A DNA stretch of 64,000 bases from the NCBI RefSeq assembly GCF_040364665.1, contig NZ_BAABWX010000001.1, positions 992,001-1,056,000 of the forward strand, read 5' to 3'. How positions within the stretch are numbered: the stretch's first letter is position 1; each line of letters opens with the position of its first letter. The notes beneath the pieces are model-generated. The model did no database searches. It worked only from the letters and a program-made list of their open reading frames with translations, and was not told the DNA's origin. This stretch comes from Cognatishimia sp. WU-CL00825. GTDB taxonomy: Bacteria; Pseudomonadota; Alphaproteobacteria; Rhodobacterales; Rhodobacteraceae. Shown piece after piece: positions 35,829-44,784 of the stretch. A program made the translations under genes and the position numbers.

Positions 35829-37196
35829 ATGGCAAAAGCAAAAACCTCGTTCTCATGTTCGGCCTGCGGGTCAGTTTTTAACAAATGGTCCGGCCGCTGC
35901 GACGGATGCGGCGATTGGAATACAATTTCCGAAGACGCCGGTATTTCAGCTGGACCGTCCAAGGCAACCTTGGGAAACAGCAAGGGCAAATCGGTACACC
36001 TGACGGATCTCAGCACCGAAGAGGCCCCGCCCCCGCGCACGCTTTCAGGACTGGCAGAACTTGATCGGGTTTTGGGCGGCGGATTGGTGCCGGCTTCGGC
36101 GATCTTGGTGGGTGGCGATCCGGGAATTGGCAAATCCACATTGTTGCTGCAAGCCGCAGCGCAATTTGCGCGATCTGGACTAAAGACCATCTATGTATCT
36201 GGCGAAGAAGCCTCTGCTCAAGTGCGTATGCGAGCCCAGAGACTTGGATTGACCGACGCACCAGTGCAATTGGCGGCTGAAACCAATCTACGCGATATCC
36301 TGACCACGCTTGAGCAGGAAAAACCGCAACTGGCCATCATCGATTCCATCCAGACCATGTGGTCTGACAATATAGGATCGGCACCGGGTTCCGTCAGTCA
36401 GGTGCGCGCCGCGGCCCACGAGTTGACATCCTTTGCCAAGCGCAAAAACATTTCGGTAGTCTTGGTTGGTCATGTCACCAAAGACGGGCAAATAGCCGGC
36501 CCGCGCGTTGTAGAGCATATGGTTGACACCGTGCTTTATTTCGAGGGCGAGCGGGGCCATCAGTTTCGCGTCTTGCGCGCGGTCAAAAACCGATTTGGCG
36601 CGGCTGATGAAATTGGTGTGTTTGAGATGACGGGCAAAGGCTTGGCCGAGGTTCTAAACCCCTCAGCATTGTTTTTGTCTGAACGCGGCGAACCTGCCCC
36701 AGGGTCTGTGGTCTTTGCTGGGATTGAAGGAACCCGCCCCGTGCTGGTCGAATTGCAAGCCCTAGTTGCCCCCAGTCCGCATGCCCAACCGCGCCGTGCA
36801 GTGGTGGGCTGGGATAGCAGCCGCCTTGCGATGATCCTAGCGGTGCTTGAGGCACGCTGCGGCATTCCGTTTACCGGACTTGATGTTTATTTGAACGTGG
36901 CGGGCGGAATGAAGATCAACGAACCAGCCGCTGACCTTGCCGTGGCAGCGGCTTTGCTCTCGGCGCGCGAAGATACAAGTATTCCGGCTGAAACTGTGGT
37001 TTTCGGCGAAATTTCTCTGTCAGGTGCGCTTCGACCCGTAAGCCAATCAGAAAACAGGTTGAAAGAAGCGCAAAAACTTGGTTTCACGTCCGCAATAGCC
37101 CCAAAAGGTGGCAAATCTCCAACAGTGCCAAATATGGCGTTGAATCAAATCGGAGATTTAACGCAATTTGTTGGCGATATATTCGGCGCGGGGTAA
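35829..37196 (+). CDS. radA: DNA repair protein RadA
   Basis: 455 residues: N-terminal zinc finger CSACGSVFNKWSGRCDGCGDWN (about 11-32), RecA-like ATPase with Walker A GGDPGIGKST (about 95-104) and Walker B LAIIDSIQTM, the RadA-specific KNRFG motif (about 254-258), and a C-terminal Lon-like domain from about 290 (GGMKINEPAADLAVAAAL). RadA drives branch migration in recombination repair. No gene overlap with its neighbours; cvpA follows by 39 bases. Confidence 0.97.
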   Translation: MAKAKTSFSCSACGSVFNKWSGRCDGCGDWNTISEDAGISAGPSKATLGNSKGKSVHLTDLSTEEAPPPRTLSGLAELDRVLGGGLVPASAILVGGDPGIGKSTLLLQAAAQFARSGLKTIYVSGEEASAQVRMRAQRLGLTDAPVQLAAETNLRDILTTLEQEKPQLAIIDSIQTMWSDNIGSAPGSVSQVRAAAHELTSFAKRKNISVVLVGHVTKDGQIAGPRVVEHMVDTVLYFEGERGHQFRVLRAVKNRFGAADEIGVFEMTGKGLAEVLNPSALFLSERGEPAPGSVVFAGIEGTRPVLVELQALVAPSPHAQPRRAVVGWDSSRLAMILAVLEARCGIPFTGLDVYLNVAGGMKINEPAADLAVAAALLSAREDTSIPAETVVFGEISLSGALRPVSQSENRLKEAQKLGFTSAIAPKGGKSPTVPNMALNQIGDLTQFVGDIFGAG

Positions 37197-37235
37197 GATT
37201 CGCTCCAAAACCGAGCAGAGGACAGGAAGAGAACC

Positions 37236-37790
37236 ATGGAAGGTTTCACCATTATCGACGGCGTTGTTGCAGGCGTCATTATTCTTTCGGCCCTCCTCGC
37301 TTATTCGCGCGGATTGGTTCGCGAATGTATGGCAATATTAGGCTGGGTCGCAGCGGCTGTCCTCGCCTTTTTATTTGCACCACAGGTCGAACCCTTAGTC
37401 AAAGAAGTGCCCTATATCGGGCAATACCTGTCAGACAGTTGTGAATTGGCGATCATTGCCGCGTTTGCGGCAGTCTTTGCGGCGGCGCTTGTCATTGTTT
37501 CGCTGTTTACACCATTGTTCTCTTCGATCGTGCAACGGTCAGCGCTTGGAGGTCTGGATCAGGGTCTAGGCTTTTTGTTCGGCGTATTGCGCGGTATTCT
37601 TTTGGTTGCGATTGCGTTTTTTGTGTATGAAACCGTGGTCACAAGCCAAGACATTGCTATGGTTGATGACAGCCGTTCAGCAACCGTATTTGCACGTGTC
37701 ACCGCCCATATCGAAGAGCGTGACCCACAGCAGGCCCTAGGTTGGATCACATCGCAATACGAAGATTTGGTTGGCCAGTGCAGCGAATGA
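37236..37790 (+). CDS. cvpA: CvpA-family membrane protein
   Basis: 184 residues with four membrane segments (VVAGVIILSALLAYSRG; CMAILGWVAAAVLAFLFA; LAIIAAFAAVFAAALVIVSLF; GLGFLFGVLRGILLVAIAFFV). The RG(L/I)VRE after the first segment and the GxxDQGLG.LFGxLRG motif are characteristic. CvpA is linked to envelope integrity; in many bacteria, as here, it sits before purF. A terminator separates it from purF in this genome. Confidence 0.92.
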   Translation: MEGFTIIDGVVAGVIILSALLAYSRGLVRECMAILGWVAAAVLAFLFAPQVEPLVKEVPYIGQYLSDSCELAIIAAFAAVFAAALVIVSLFTPLFSSIVQRSALGGLDQGLGFLFGVLRGILLVAIAFFVYETVVTSQDIAMVDDSRSATVFARVTAHIEERDPQQALGWITSQYEDLVGQCSE

Positions 37791-37816
37791 GCACCCCAAA
37801 TAGTTAACTTAAATTG

Positions 37817-37840
37817 GCCCGGGAAATCCCGGGCTTTTTT
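37817..37840 (+). terminator. Intrinsic terminator of cvpA
   Basis: GCCCGGGA (37817-37824) pairs with TCCCGGGC (37827-37834), followed by six T. Confidence 0.9.
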
Positions 37841-37889
37841 GTTTCCTGCAGGCAATTAGCTGAAATCCAGAAATACGTGTGTAACTTTC

Positions 37890-38140
37890 GTGACATATTC
37901 TTTGTTACCCACTAAGACGGGCTCAACTATGCGAACAGGATTCGGAGCCCCCATTGTTGAGCCGCAGCCACCAATTGACCCGTTTTGGCACCTTGCCGAT
38001 GATTTGGTCCGGACTTGGCACAACTACGGGTATTTTTGCGCCCAAGCAAACAATGACCAATACGGGTGTCTGTTATCGCAAAAAGCTGTTTTTCTCACAG
38101 CAATCTAAAAAAACACGCGCGCTTTTTGGCGCGTTTTTTT
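37890..38140 (+). other. Intergenic transcript candidate (small RNA or 59-72 codon ORF) with its own terminator
   Basis: Between cvpA and purF lie about 510 bases without a recognised gene. An intrinsic terminator (ACGCGC 38114-38119, GCGCGT 38128-38133, then T7) ends something other than cvpA, which has its own terminator 280 bases earlier. A frame ending at 38108 (GTG 37890 or ATG 37929) encodes an aromatic-rich peptide (PPIDPFWHLADDLVRTWHNY) but has no clear ribosome-binding site. A small RNA is equally possible. Nothing is seen in 38141-38349 beyond the purF leader. Confidence 0.4.
38114..38140 (+). terminator. Intrinsic terminator upstream of purF
   Basis: ACGCGC / GCGCGT stem with an 8-base loop and a run of seven T, preceded by seven A. 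Confidence 0.85.
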
Positions 38141-38349
38141 GTGCCGTTTTTACTACGCGACACGTGCTGAACCAAGTAGGCTTTCCCAAGGCGACCAACG
38201 CCCAGGATTGTCAACTTTGGTGCAAGACGCTTCGCGCAACCTCTGAAAATATGCTAAAGATCAACTGTGTGTGGCGAATGCGCGCTGCAGTCGATCCAAG
38301 GCAGTGTAGCAACTGAACAGCAACATACCTGTGGAAATGGAGCCATTCT

Positions 38350-39864
38350 ATGTGCGGGATTTTAGGCATCGCGAACCGAACCTCTGATGTCTTTGCGGAA
38401 ATTTACGACGGTTTGTTGATGCTTCAGCATCGCGGACAAGATGCCTCTGGTATCGTGACCTTTACCGGTGAGTATTTTCGAGAACGCAAAGCAAATGGCC
38501 TGGTCAAAGACGTCTTTGGCAAGAACGAAGCCAAGGACCTAGCGGGCAAGGTTGGGATCGGCCATGTTCGCTATCCAACTGCGGGTTCGCTCAGTGCGGC
38601 CGAAGCCCAGCCGTTTTTTGTGAACGCTCCTTATGGCATCTACTTGGTGCACAACGGAAACATCACCAATACCGAAGCGCAGCGCGCTAAGGTGACCAGC
38701 AAATACAGCCGCCATTTGCGCACAACGTCTGATTCCGAAATCCTGCTGAATGTTTTGGCTGACAAAGTATCAGACAGCATCAAGGTGAACGGCACCACTG
38801 ATCCGATCCGCAACCTGTTTGCCGGCGTGAAAATGACGATGGAGCGTATCCAAGGCGCTTATTCCGTCATTACGATCATCGCCGGTGTTGGTCTGATGGC
38901 CTTTCGCGACCCTCATGGAATTCGTCCTCTTTCCGTCGCCAAACGCAGCACCGAAAACGACGGCGACGAATACGCCTTTGCCTCTGAGGACGTCGCCTTT
39001 GGAATCAACGGGTTTGAAAAACTGCGTGACGTACGCCCCGGCGAAGCCATCCTGATCGACCTAGAAGGCAATATGCACAGCTTTCAGGCCGCCGAAGGCA
39101 AACTAACCCCTTGCATTTTTGAGTATGTATATTTGGCACGGCCAGATTCCATGCTTGATGGCATCTCTGTTTACAAAAGCCAGCTGCGCATGGGCCAAAC
39201 TCTGGCCAGCCAAATCAAAGCAGCAAATCTTGAGATCGACAGCATCATCCCTGTTCCAGACTCTGCGCGTCCTGTGGCGCTTGAAGTGGCAAATGCGACG
39301 GGTATTCGGTATCGTGAAGGCTTGGTTAAGAACCGTTATGTCGGTCGAACTTTCATTATGCCGGGCCAAGAAGAACGGCAGAAATCGGTCCGTCGCAAAT
39401 TAAACGCGATACCTCTGGAGTTTGAAGGCAAGAATGTCTTGCTGATTGACGATTCTATTGTGCGTGGCAACACCATCAAAAAGATTGTTCAGATGTGTCG
39501 CGATGCCGGGGCCAACAAGGTCTATGTGGCCAGTGCGTCACCACCTGTCAAATACCCGAATGTGTATGGCATCGATATGCCCACGAAACATGAGCTGATT
39601 GCACACGATCGGTCGATCGAAGAAATTCGCACAGAACTGGGCGCAGACGCCCTGTTTTATCAGCACTTGGACGATTTGATTTGGGCCGCTCAGGAAGGCA
39701 ATAAGGACATTGAGCAATTTGATTGTTCCTGTTTTGATGGCAACTATCTTACAGGCAGCGTAAGCCCTGATTATTTGGCAACCTTGGAATCCAGCAACCG
39801 GGTCTCGCAAAAGATTAAAGAATATCCTGATGCCAAAACCCAGCGGGTTGCTGCTTCAGGATAA
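38350..39864 (+). CDS. purF: Amidophosphoribosyltransferase
   Basis: 504 residues. First step of purine synthesis: PRPP plus glutamine to phosphoribosylamine. Met1 is followed directly by Cys2 (MCGILGIANR), the N-terminal glutaminase nucleophile, so no propeptide is present. HRGQDASG and the GHVRYPTAG loop belong to the glutaminase domain. NVLLIDDSIVRGNT (about 360-373) is the PRPP site. The C-terminal CSCFDGNYLTG resembles the E. coli class. The DUF1284 gene follows by 5 bases. Confidence 0.97.
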   Translation: MCGILGIANRTSDVFAEIYDGLLMLQHRGQDASGIVTFTGEYFRERKANGLVKDVFGKNEAKDLAGKVGIGHVRYPTAGSLSAAEAQPFFVNAPYGIYLVHNGNITNTEAQRAKVTSKYSRHLRTTSDSEILLNVLADKVSDSIKVNGTTDPIRNLFAGVKMTMERIQGAYSVITIIAGVGLMAFRDPHGIRPLSVAKRSTENDGDEYAFASEDVAFGINGFEKLRDVRPGEAILIDLEGNMHSFQAAEGKLTPCIFEYVYLARPDSMLDGISVYKSQLRMGQTLASQIKAANLEIDSIIPVPDSARPVALEVANATGIRYREGLVKNRYVGRTFIMPGQEERQKSVRRKLNAIPLEFEGKNVLLIDDSIVRGNTIKKIVQMCRDAGANKVYVASASPPVKYPNVYGIDMPTKHELIAHDRSIEEIRTELGADALFYQHLDDLIWAAQEGNKDIEQFDCSCFDGNYLTGSVSPDYLATLESSNRVSQKIKEYPDAKTQRVAASG

Positions 39865-39869
39865 GAGAT

Positions 39870-40310
39870 ATGGCCGTCAAGAAATCTCCGGTTCGATTTA
39901 GGCCCCATCATTTTCTCTGCGCCCTGGGTTTTCAGGGCGCAGGCTATTCTCCGGCCTTTACCGCCAATATGAGCGAGATCGTTGATGGTCAGCTGCGTGG
40001 CCATGATGGCCATAAAACACGTATCACCGTAACTTTTGTGGCTGACAGCATCTGTACCCCCTGCCCCGAACGACGCGGATTGGGCTGTGTTAAGATTAAT
40101 ACAATCAAACAACTTGACGAGCGGCATGCCAAAGCTTTGAATCTGCAAAACGGCGTTAGTTTGACCTGGGGTGACGCACTAAAGCGCATTCAAAAAAAGG
40201 TGCCGCCAGGCAGTTTGAAAACCCTTTGCCAAAACTGCCAATGGCTCGAACTGGGTGCATGTGAAGCGGCGCTAACCCGGCTACATGCCCAAGCAACAAA
40301 CAAAGACTGA
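39870..40310 (+). CDS. DUF1284 protein with seven cysteines
   Basis: 146 residues. It begins VRFRPHHFLCALGFQGAGYS, the DUF1284 hallmark, and contains C17, C62, C65, C73, C120, C123 and C131 arranged as CxxC pairs plus single cysteines (ICTPCP, LGC, LCQNCQWLELGAC). That pattern suggests a metal or Fe-S cluster. It lies 5 bases after purF on the same strand, and the SDR gene follows by 53 bases. The function is unknown. Confidence 0.8.
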   Translation: MAVKKSPVRFRPHHFLCALGFQGAGYSPAFTANMSEIVDGQLRGHDGHKTRITVTFVADSICTPCPERRGLGCVKINTIKQLDERHAKALNLQNGVSLTWGDALKRIQKKVPPGSLKTLCQNCQWLELGACEAALTRLHAQATNKD

Positions 40311-40363
40311 CCTGCGCCAAAACATCCCCTTGAAATCCGCTCCTGAACGCGGCACACGACCTT

Positions 40364-41008
40364 ATGACTGAAAAAATTGCCTTGATAACCGGAGCTTCTC
40401 GCGGGCTTGGATTTGCCTTCGCAGAAGCGCTTGCACCCGCCTATCACGTTGTTGCCGTTGGGCGCACCGTTGGTGGGCTTGAAGACCTTGATGACCGTAT
40501 CAAAGCCAAGGGTGGTCAGGCCACTTTGGCCCCGATGGACATTACAAACGTTGATGCAATGGCACAGCTTTGTAGGTCGATTTTTGATCGGTGGGGTAAG
40601 ATCGATCTTTGGGTCCATGCCGCTGTGCATGGTGCGCCCCTGACGCCGGTTGGGCATTTGGATCAAAAGGATTGGTCCAAGTCTATAGCGGCAAATGTGA
40701 CTGCCGTTGGCCAGCTCATTCCGTTCTTGACGCCTTTGTTGGGCAAAGACGGGCACGCGGTGTTCTTTGATGATCCGCGTGGGGGCGAAAAGTTTTTTGG
40801 CGCTTACGGATCCACCAAGGCAGCGCAAGTTGCGCTTGCGCGCAGCTGGCAACTCGAGACAAAAACCACGGGTCCCAAAGTCTCTATTCTGAGCCCTTCT
40901 GCAATGCCCACCGGAACACGTGCGCGCTTTTTCCCTGGCGAAGACAGAGCACCTTTGGCCAAACCGCAGGACGAAGCCCGTCGCTTGATCAAAGACCTGT
41001 CTTTGTAA
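40364..41008 (+). CDS. Short-chain dehydrogenase/reductase (SDR)
   Basis: A 214-residue Rossmann protein. The NAD(P) motif is TGASRGLGFA (about 9-18). The active-site YGSTKAAQVAL (Y-x3-K, about 146-156) is present, but the usual Ser/Thr of the catalytic triad region reads FFDDPRGG, which is atypical. WVHAAVHGAPL occupies the NNAG position. It is shorter than most SDRs (about 245). Cofactor and substrate are unknown. It sits between the DUF1284 and surE genes. Confidence 0.8.
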   Translation: MTEKIALITGASRGLGFAFAEALAPAYHVVAVGRTVGGLEDLDDRIKAKGGQATLAPMDITNVDAMAQLCRSIFDRWGKIDLWVHAAVHGAPLTPVGHLDQKDWSKSIAANVTAVGQLIPFLTPLLGKDGHAVFFDDPRGGEKFFGAYGSTKAAQVALARSWQLETKTTGPKVSILSPSAMPTGTRARFFPGEDRAPLAKPQDEARRLIKDLSL

Positions 41009-41130
41009 CCGCAAAGACCCTTGAAACTGCCGTGGTATTTCTGCGGCGTTTCGTTTGATTTATTGCCAAATGCTTGCCCCGACTTGGTCTCTCACCTAGA
41101 GAGAGTGAAACACTTTCAGGGATCAGGTAT

Positions 41131-41913
41131 ATGCGCATTCTTATCACCAATGATGACGGTATCAACGCGCCCGGGCTGGCAATTCTGGAAGCCATTGCCA
41201 AAACGGTTGCTGGCCCAGATGGCGAAGTTTGGACCGTTGCGCCAGCCTTTGAACAATCCGGCGTTGGCCATTGCATCAGCTATACCCATCCCACCATGAT
41301 TGCTAAAATGGGCGAAAGACGGTTCGCAGCCGAAGGCAGTCCGGCTGATTGCGTGCTTGCAGGACTTTATGATGTGATGGCGGATGCCAAACCAAATTTA
41401 GTACTGTCTGGTGTGAACCGCGGCAACAATTCTGCTGAAAATACGCTTTATTCCGGCACGATTGGGGCCGCGATGGAAGCCGCGCTGCAATCTATTCCGG
41501 CCTTGGCCCTTTCGCAATACTATGGTCCCGACAACGCTGGTCTAGAAAATCCTTTCGAGGCCGCAGCGGCATTTGGCGCTGATGTCGTTCAAAAAATCAT
41601 GGCCAGGCATCGTGACGACGGCGATGCATATAAACTGTTTTACAATGTGAACTTCCCACCTGTGCCCGCCGCTGCTGTTAAAGGTATTAAAGTGGTTGCT
41701 CAGGGGCGTCGTTCTAACACGAATTTTTCAGTTCAGGCGGACACCAGCCCGACTGGCAGAAGGTTTCTTTGGGTACGAGGCGGCGATCAACGCGCCGAGG
41801 CTGCAGAAAATACAGATGCAAATGTCAATTTGGATGGCTATATTTCGGTCACCCCAATGCGGGCGGATCTGACTGCGCATGATATGATCGCATCCTTGAA
41901 AGACCTGGAATGA
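41131..41913 (+). CDS. surE: 5'/3'-nucleotidase SurE
   Basis: 260 residues. [16 protein letters not shown] gives the metal-binding D8-D9 of the SurE family, and LSGVNRGNN (about 90-98) and [11 protein letters not shown] follow. It dephosphorylates nucleoside monophosphates. The ATG at 41131 gives the exact family N-terminus; the longer frame starting at 41074 does not. Its stop overlaps pcm by four bases (ATGA), the classic surE-pcm arrangement. Confidence 0.96.
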   Translation: MRILITNDDGINAPGLAILEAIAKTVAGPDGEVWTVAPAFEQSGVGHCISYTHPTMIAKMGERRFAAEGSPADCVLAGLYDVMADAKPNLVLSGVNRGNNSAENTLYSGTIGAAMEAALQSIPALALSQYYGPDNAGLENPFEAAAAFGADVVQKIMARHRDDGDAYKLFYNVNFPPVPAAAVKGIKVVAQGRRSNTNFSVQADTSPTGRRFLWVRGGDQRAEAAENTDANVNLDGYISVTPMRADLTAHDMIASLKDLE

Positions 41914-42557
41914 TAGAGCCAATTGCCCAACGTAAAATGCAATTTATGTTCGCTCTGCGCAGCAAAGGGGTCACTGACGCACGCGTTTTGACCGCGATGG
42001 AACGCATTGATCGTGGCAGCTTTGTCAAAGGGCTGTTTGCAGAACGAGCCTACGAAGACACCCCCCTACCGATTGCTTGTGGTCAAACGATCAGCCAGCC
42101 CTCTGTTGTTGGCCTAATGACTCAGGCCTTAAATGTTGAACCCAGAGACAAAGTCTTAGAGGTTGGAACCGGCTCAGGCTATCAGGCTGCGATCCTCAGC
42201 CAGCTTGCACGCCGGGTCTATACAGTTGATCGCCATCGCCGTCTTGTACAGGGTGCCAAGAAAATATTTGAAGATCTGGATTTGGCAAATGTCACTGCCT
42301 TTACATCTGATGGCAGCCACGGCTTGCCAGATCAGGCCCCATTTGATCGCATCATAGTTACTGCGGCCGCTGAAGACGCGCCGGGTCCATTGCTTGCCCA
42401 ATTAAAGGTTGGCGGAATTATGGTTTTGCCTGTTGGCCAATCGGATACCGTGCAAAGCATGATACGCGTTGAACGGCATGCCGATGGATTTGAATATGAA
42501 GAGCTACGCCCGGTGCGATTTGTGCCACTGATCGAAGGTTTGGCGCGTGACAATTAG
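41910..42557 (+). CDS. pcm: Protein-L-isoaspartate O-methyltransferase
   Basis: 215 residues. Methylates isoaspartyl residues in aged proteins so they can be repaired. Motif [16 protein letters not shown] (about 71-85), the active-site-region [16 protein letters not shown] (about 53-68) and the [12 protein letters not shown] segment are all present. Coupled to surE by overlap. The next gene is a lipoprotein of the NlpD type. Confidence 0.96.
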   Translation: MIEPIAQRKMQFMFALRSKGVTDARVLTAMERIDRGSFVKGLFAERAYEDTPLPIACGQTISQPSVVGLMTQALNVEPRDKVLEVGTGSGYQAAILSQLARRVYTVDRHRRLVQGAKKIFEDLDLANVTAFTSDGSHGLPDQAPFDRIIVTAAAEDAPGPLLAQLKVGGIMVLPVGQSDTVQSMIRVERHADGFEYEELRPVRFVPLIEGLARDN

Positions 42558-42683
42558 GCGTTTTCTCGCCTATATGACCAGGTATTTGGTGAAGGGTCAG
42601 CGCAATTGCCCGTTGTCCCTTAGCATGTAACCCGTAAAAGAAGCCTCAAGCATAACAAACCGGGGCTCCACGAGGATATCGAG

Positions 42684-43889
42684 ATGACAGTTTCCCTGCG
42701 ACCGCTAAGGACCATTGCCATGGTCGCCTCTGCCACAGCGCTTTTGGCGGCCTGTGAAGGCCCGTTTGATCTGGATCTGCGCGGCGGACTTGGTCAGCAA
42801 TTAGACACTACAGCGGCTGCGACAACGCCGACCGCAGCGAGACCTACGCCAGATAACCGTGGCATCATTTCTTATCCGAATTATCAGGTGGCCGTAGCGC
42901 GCCGCGGTGACACTGTCGCTGATGTAGCAAATCGCATTGGCCTAGATGCAGAAGAAGTGGCCTCTTATAACGCAGTCAAACCTGACGACGCATTGCGTAA
43001 TGGGGAAATTGTTGCGCTGCCGCATCGGGTCACAGAACCTTCAGCTGCCACGGGTGGCTCTGGCCAAATCATTTCACCATCTGATGTTGATATTTCTTCG
43101 CTGGCCGGCCGCGCCATCAACAGCGCAACGCCAACGGTTGAAACAGAAACGCTGGAAGACGCGCCCCAGCAAGACAACGACGATGCGCAGGTCGGGTTTG
43201 AACCTATTCGCCATACCGTAGAGCGGGGAGAAACTGCCTTTACTATCTCGCGGCTCTATAATGTGTCGGTGCGTTCGCTGGCGGAATGGAACGGCTTGGG
43301 CCAAAGTTTCACGATCCGTGAAAACCAGATCTTATTGATCCCGCCCCAGCAACCCTCCGCGCCGTCAACTAGCCCAAGACCGGTCGCACGCAGTGCAAAA
43401 GCAACACCTGCCCCTGGTCAAGGCTCTCCTACCCCCACACCGCCAAGTGCAGCAAAGCCCCTGCCAAAACCTGAGTCTGCAAAACCTGTAGAGAAACCAA
43501 AGTCTCCCGATCTTGGTAAGACACAGACCAAACCCGTTGCAAAAACGGCCATGACCTACCCCGTGGACGGCAAGATCGTGCGTGCCTATTCAAAGGGTAA
43601 AAACAACGGTATCGACATTTCAGCTTCTGCTGGAAGCACCGTAAAGGCAGCTACCGACGGCACAGTTGCAGCGATCACAACAGATGCGGATGATGTGAAA
43701 ATCGTAGTTATTCGGCATGCCAACAATATCATGACCGTCTATTATAACGTTGAAAATATTAACGTTTCCAAAGGAAGCAAGGTCACTCGCGGCCAAAAGA
43801 TTGCTGCGATTCCCCAAAAAGATAGCTATGTGCATTTTGAGGTGCGCAAAGGTTTTGATAGCGTCGACCCTACGCCCTATCTCAACTAG
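42684..43889 (+). CDS. nlpD: NlpD-like lipoprotein with two LysM and one degenerate LytM/M23 domain
   Basis: 401 residues. A lipobox LLAAC puts the lipidated Cys at 24. LysM domains lie at about 70-112 and 173-217, then a Pro/Ala/Lys-rich linker (about 220-290), then an M23 domain (about 290-400). The usual zinc ligands are altered: the first His of HxxxD is Asn (NNGIDIS), and the HxH motif reads VHFEV. This suggests an amidase activator rather than a peptidase, as in E. coli NlpD. surE-pcm-nlpD order matches enterobacteria; rpoS is absent, as expected for alphaproteobacteria. Confidence 0.88.
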   Translation: MTVSLRPLRTIAMVASATALLAACEGPFDLDLRGGLGQQLDTTAAATTPTAARPTPDNRGIISYPNYQVAVARRGDTVADVANRIGLDAEEVASYNAVKPDDALRNGEIVALPHRVTEPSAATGGSGQIISPSDVDISSLAGRAINSATPTVETETLEDAPQQDNDDAQVGFEPIRHTVERGETAFTISRLYNVSVRSLAEWNGLGQSFTIRENQILLIPPQQPSAPSTSPRPVARSAKATPAPGQGSPTPTPPSAAKPLPKPESAKPVEKPKSPDLGKTQTKPVAKTAMTYPVDGKIVRAYSKGKNNGIDISASAGSTVKAATDGTVAAITTDADDVKIVVIRHANNIMTVYYNVENINVSKGSKVTRGQKIAAIPQKDSYVHFEVRKGFDSVDPTPYLN

Positions 43890-43896
43890 TTTCTGA

Positions 43897-43928
43897 CCCA
43901 AACGCGCGCGCAACGCCGCGCGTTTGGG
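43897..43928. terminator. Hairpin between convergent nlpD-like and DUF815 genes
   Basis: CCCAAACGCGCG (43897-43908) is perfectly complementary to CGCGCGTTTGGG (43917-43928). A weak T-rich tract (AACTTTTCAGTTTTT) follows rightward. Confidence 0.7.
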
Positions 43929-43941
43929 AACTTTTCAGTTT

Positions 43942-44784
43942 TTATGACAAGGTCGCACCTTGCCGCCCTGCAAGGTCGGTGAAGAATTGCCAAGCAACCC
44001 GACCAGACCGACCGCCGCGTGTGGCCTGCCATTCTATGGCCTCGGCGTGCAACGTGTCCGCGTCAACAGCCAACCCATAGGCTGTGCAATATCCATCAAT
44101 CATCGATAGATACTCGTCTTGGCTGCAGGGGTGAAACCCAAGCCACAAGCCAAAACGATCAGATAGGGAAACCTTCTCTTCGACGGCCTCTGAAGGGTTG
44201 ATCGCTGATGATCGTTCATTTTCAATCATGTCACGCGGCATCAGGTGGCGGCGATTGGATGTCGCATAAAATACCACATTATCCGGTCGCCCTTCGATTC
44301 CGCCATCCAAAACTGCCTTGAGGCTTTTGTAGTGTTGGTCATCATGCGAAAATGACAAATCATCGCAAAAGAGCAAAAACTGTTCTGAGCGATCGCGCAG
44401 CAAATTGAGCAAGCGCGAGACACTGGGCAGATCTTCGCGTTGCAGTTCTACGATCTTGAGCGCGTGCCCCTGCGCAAGTACCTCTGCGTGTACTGCTTTT
44501 ACAAGTGAGGATTTGCCCATGCCGCGGGCCCCCCACAGCAACGCATTGTTTGCGGGCAAACCGCGGGCAAACTGCAGTGTGTTTTGCAACAATGTATCGC
44601 GCGACCGATCAACACCGATCAAAAGATCTATGGCAACACGGCTTACATTGGCTACGGGAACCAAACGATCCGGCTCGACATGCCAAACAAAAGCTTCTGC
44701 ACTGTCAAAATTTGGTACGGGCTGCGGGGCCGGAGACATACGCTCTAGCGCCGCAGCAATACGCCTTAGGGACTTATTTCCCAT
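43942..44784 (-). CDS. DUF815 AAA-type ATPase
   Basis: 280 residues. Walker A is GARGMGKSSLV (about 82-92), Walker B LLFCDDLSF (about 136-144), and the sensor region reads VFYATSNRRHLMP. DUF815 proteins are AAA-like ATPases of unknown cellular role. The ATG at 44784 lies inside the end of tatC (11-base overlap), and GAGGAAATG supplies its ribosome-binding site. The same neighbourhood, tatABC then DUF815, is common in alphaproteobacteria, but no link to Tat transport is shown by the sequence. Confidence 0.88.
   Translation of the reverse strand: MGNKSLRRIAAALERMSPAPQPVPNFDSAEAFVWHVEPDRLVPVANVSRVAIDLLIGVDRSRDTLLQNTLQFARGLPANNALLWGARGMGKSSLVKAVHAEVLAQGHALKIVELQREDLPSVSRLLNLLRDRSEQFLLFCDDLSFSHDDQHYKSLKAVLDGGIEGRPDNVVFYATSNRRHLMPRDMIENERSSAINPSEAVEEKVSLSDRFGLWLGFHPCSQDEYLSMIDGYCTAYGLAVDADTLHAEAIEWQATRGGRSGRVAWQFFTDLAGRQGATLS

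Noticed and set aside
42558..42683. Riboswitch-like leader before the nlpD-like gene
   Set aside because: Short GC blocks could pair, but no known aptamer core was recognised.
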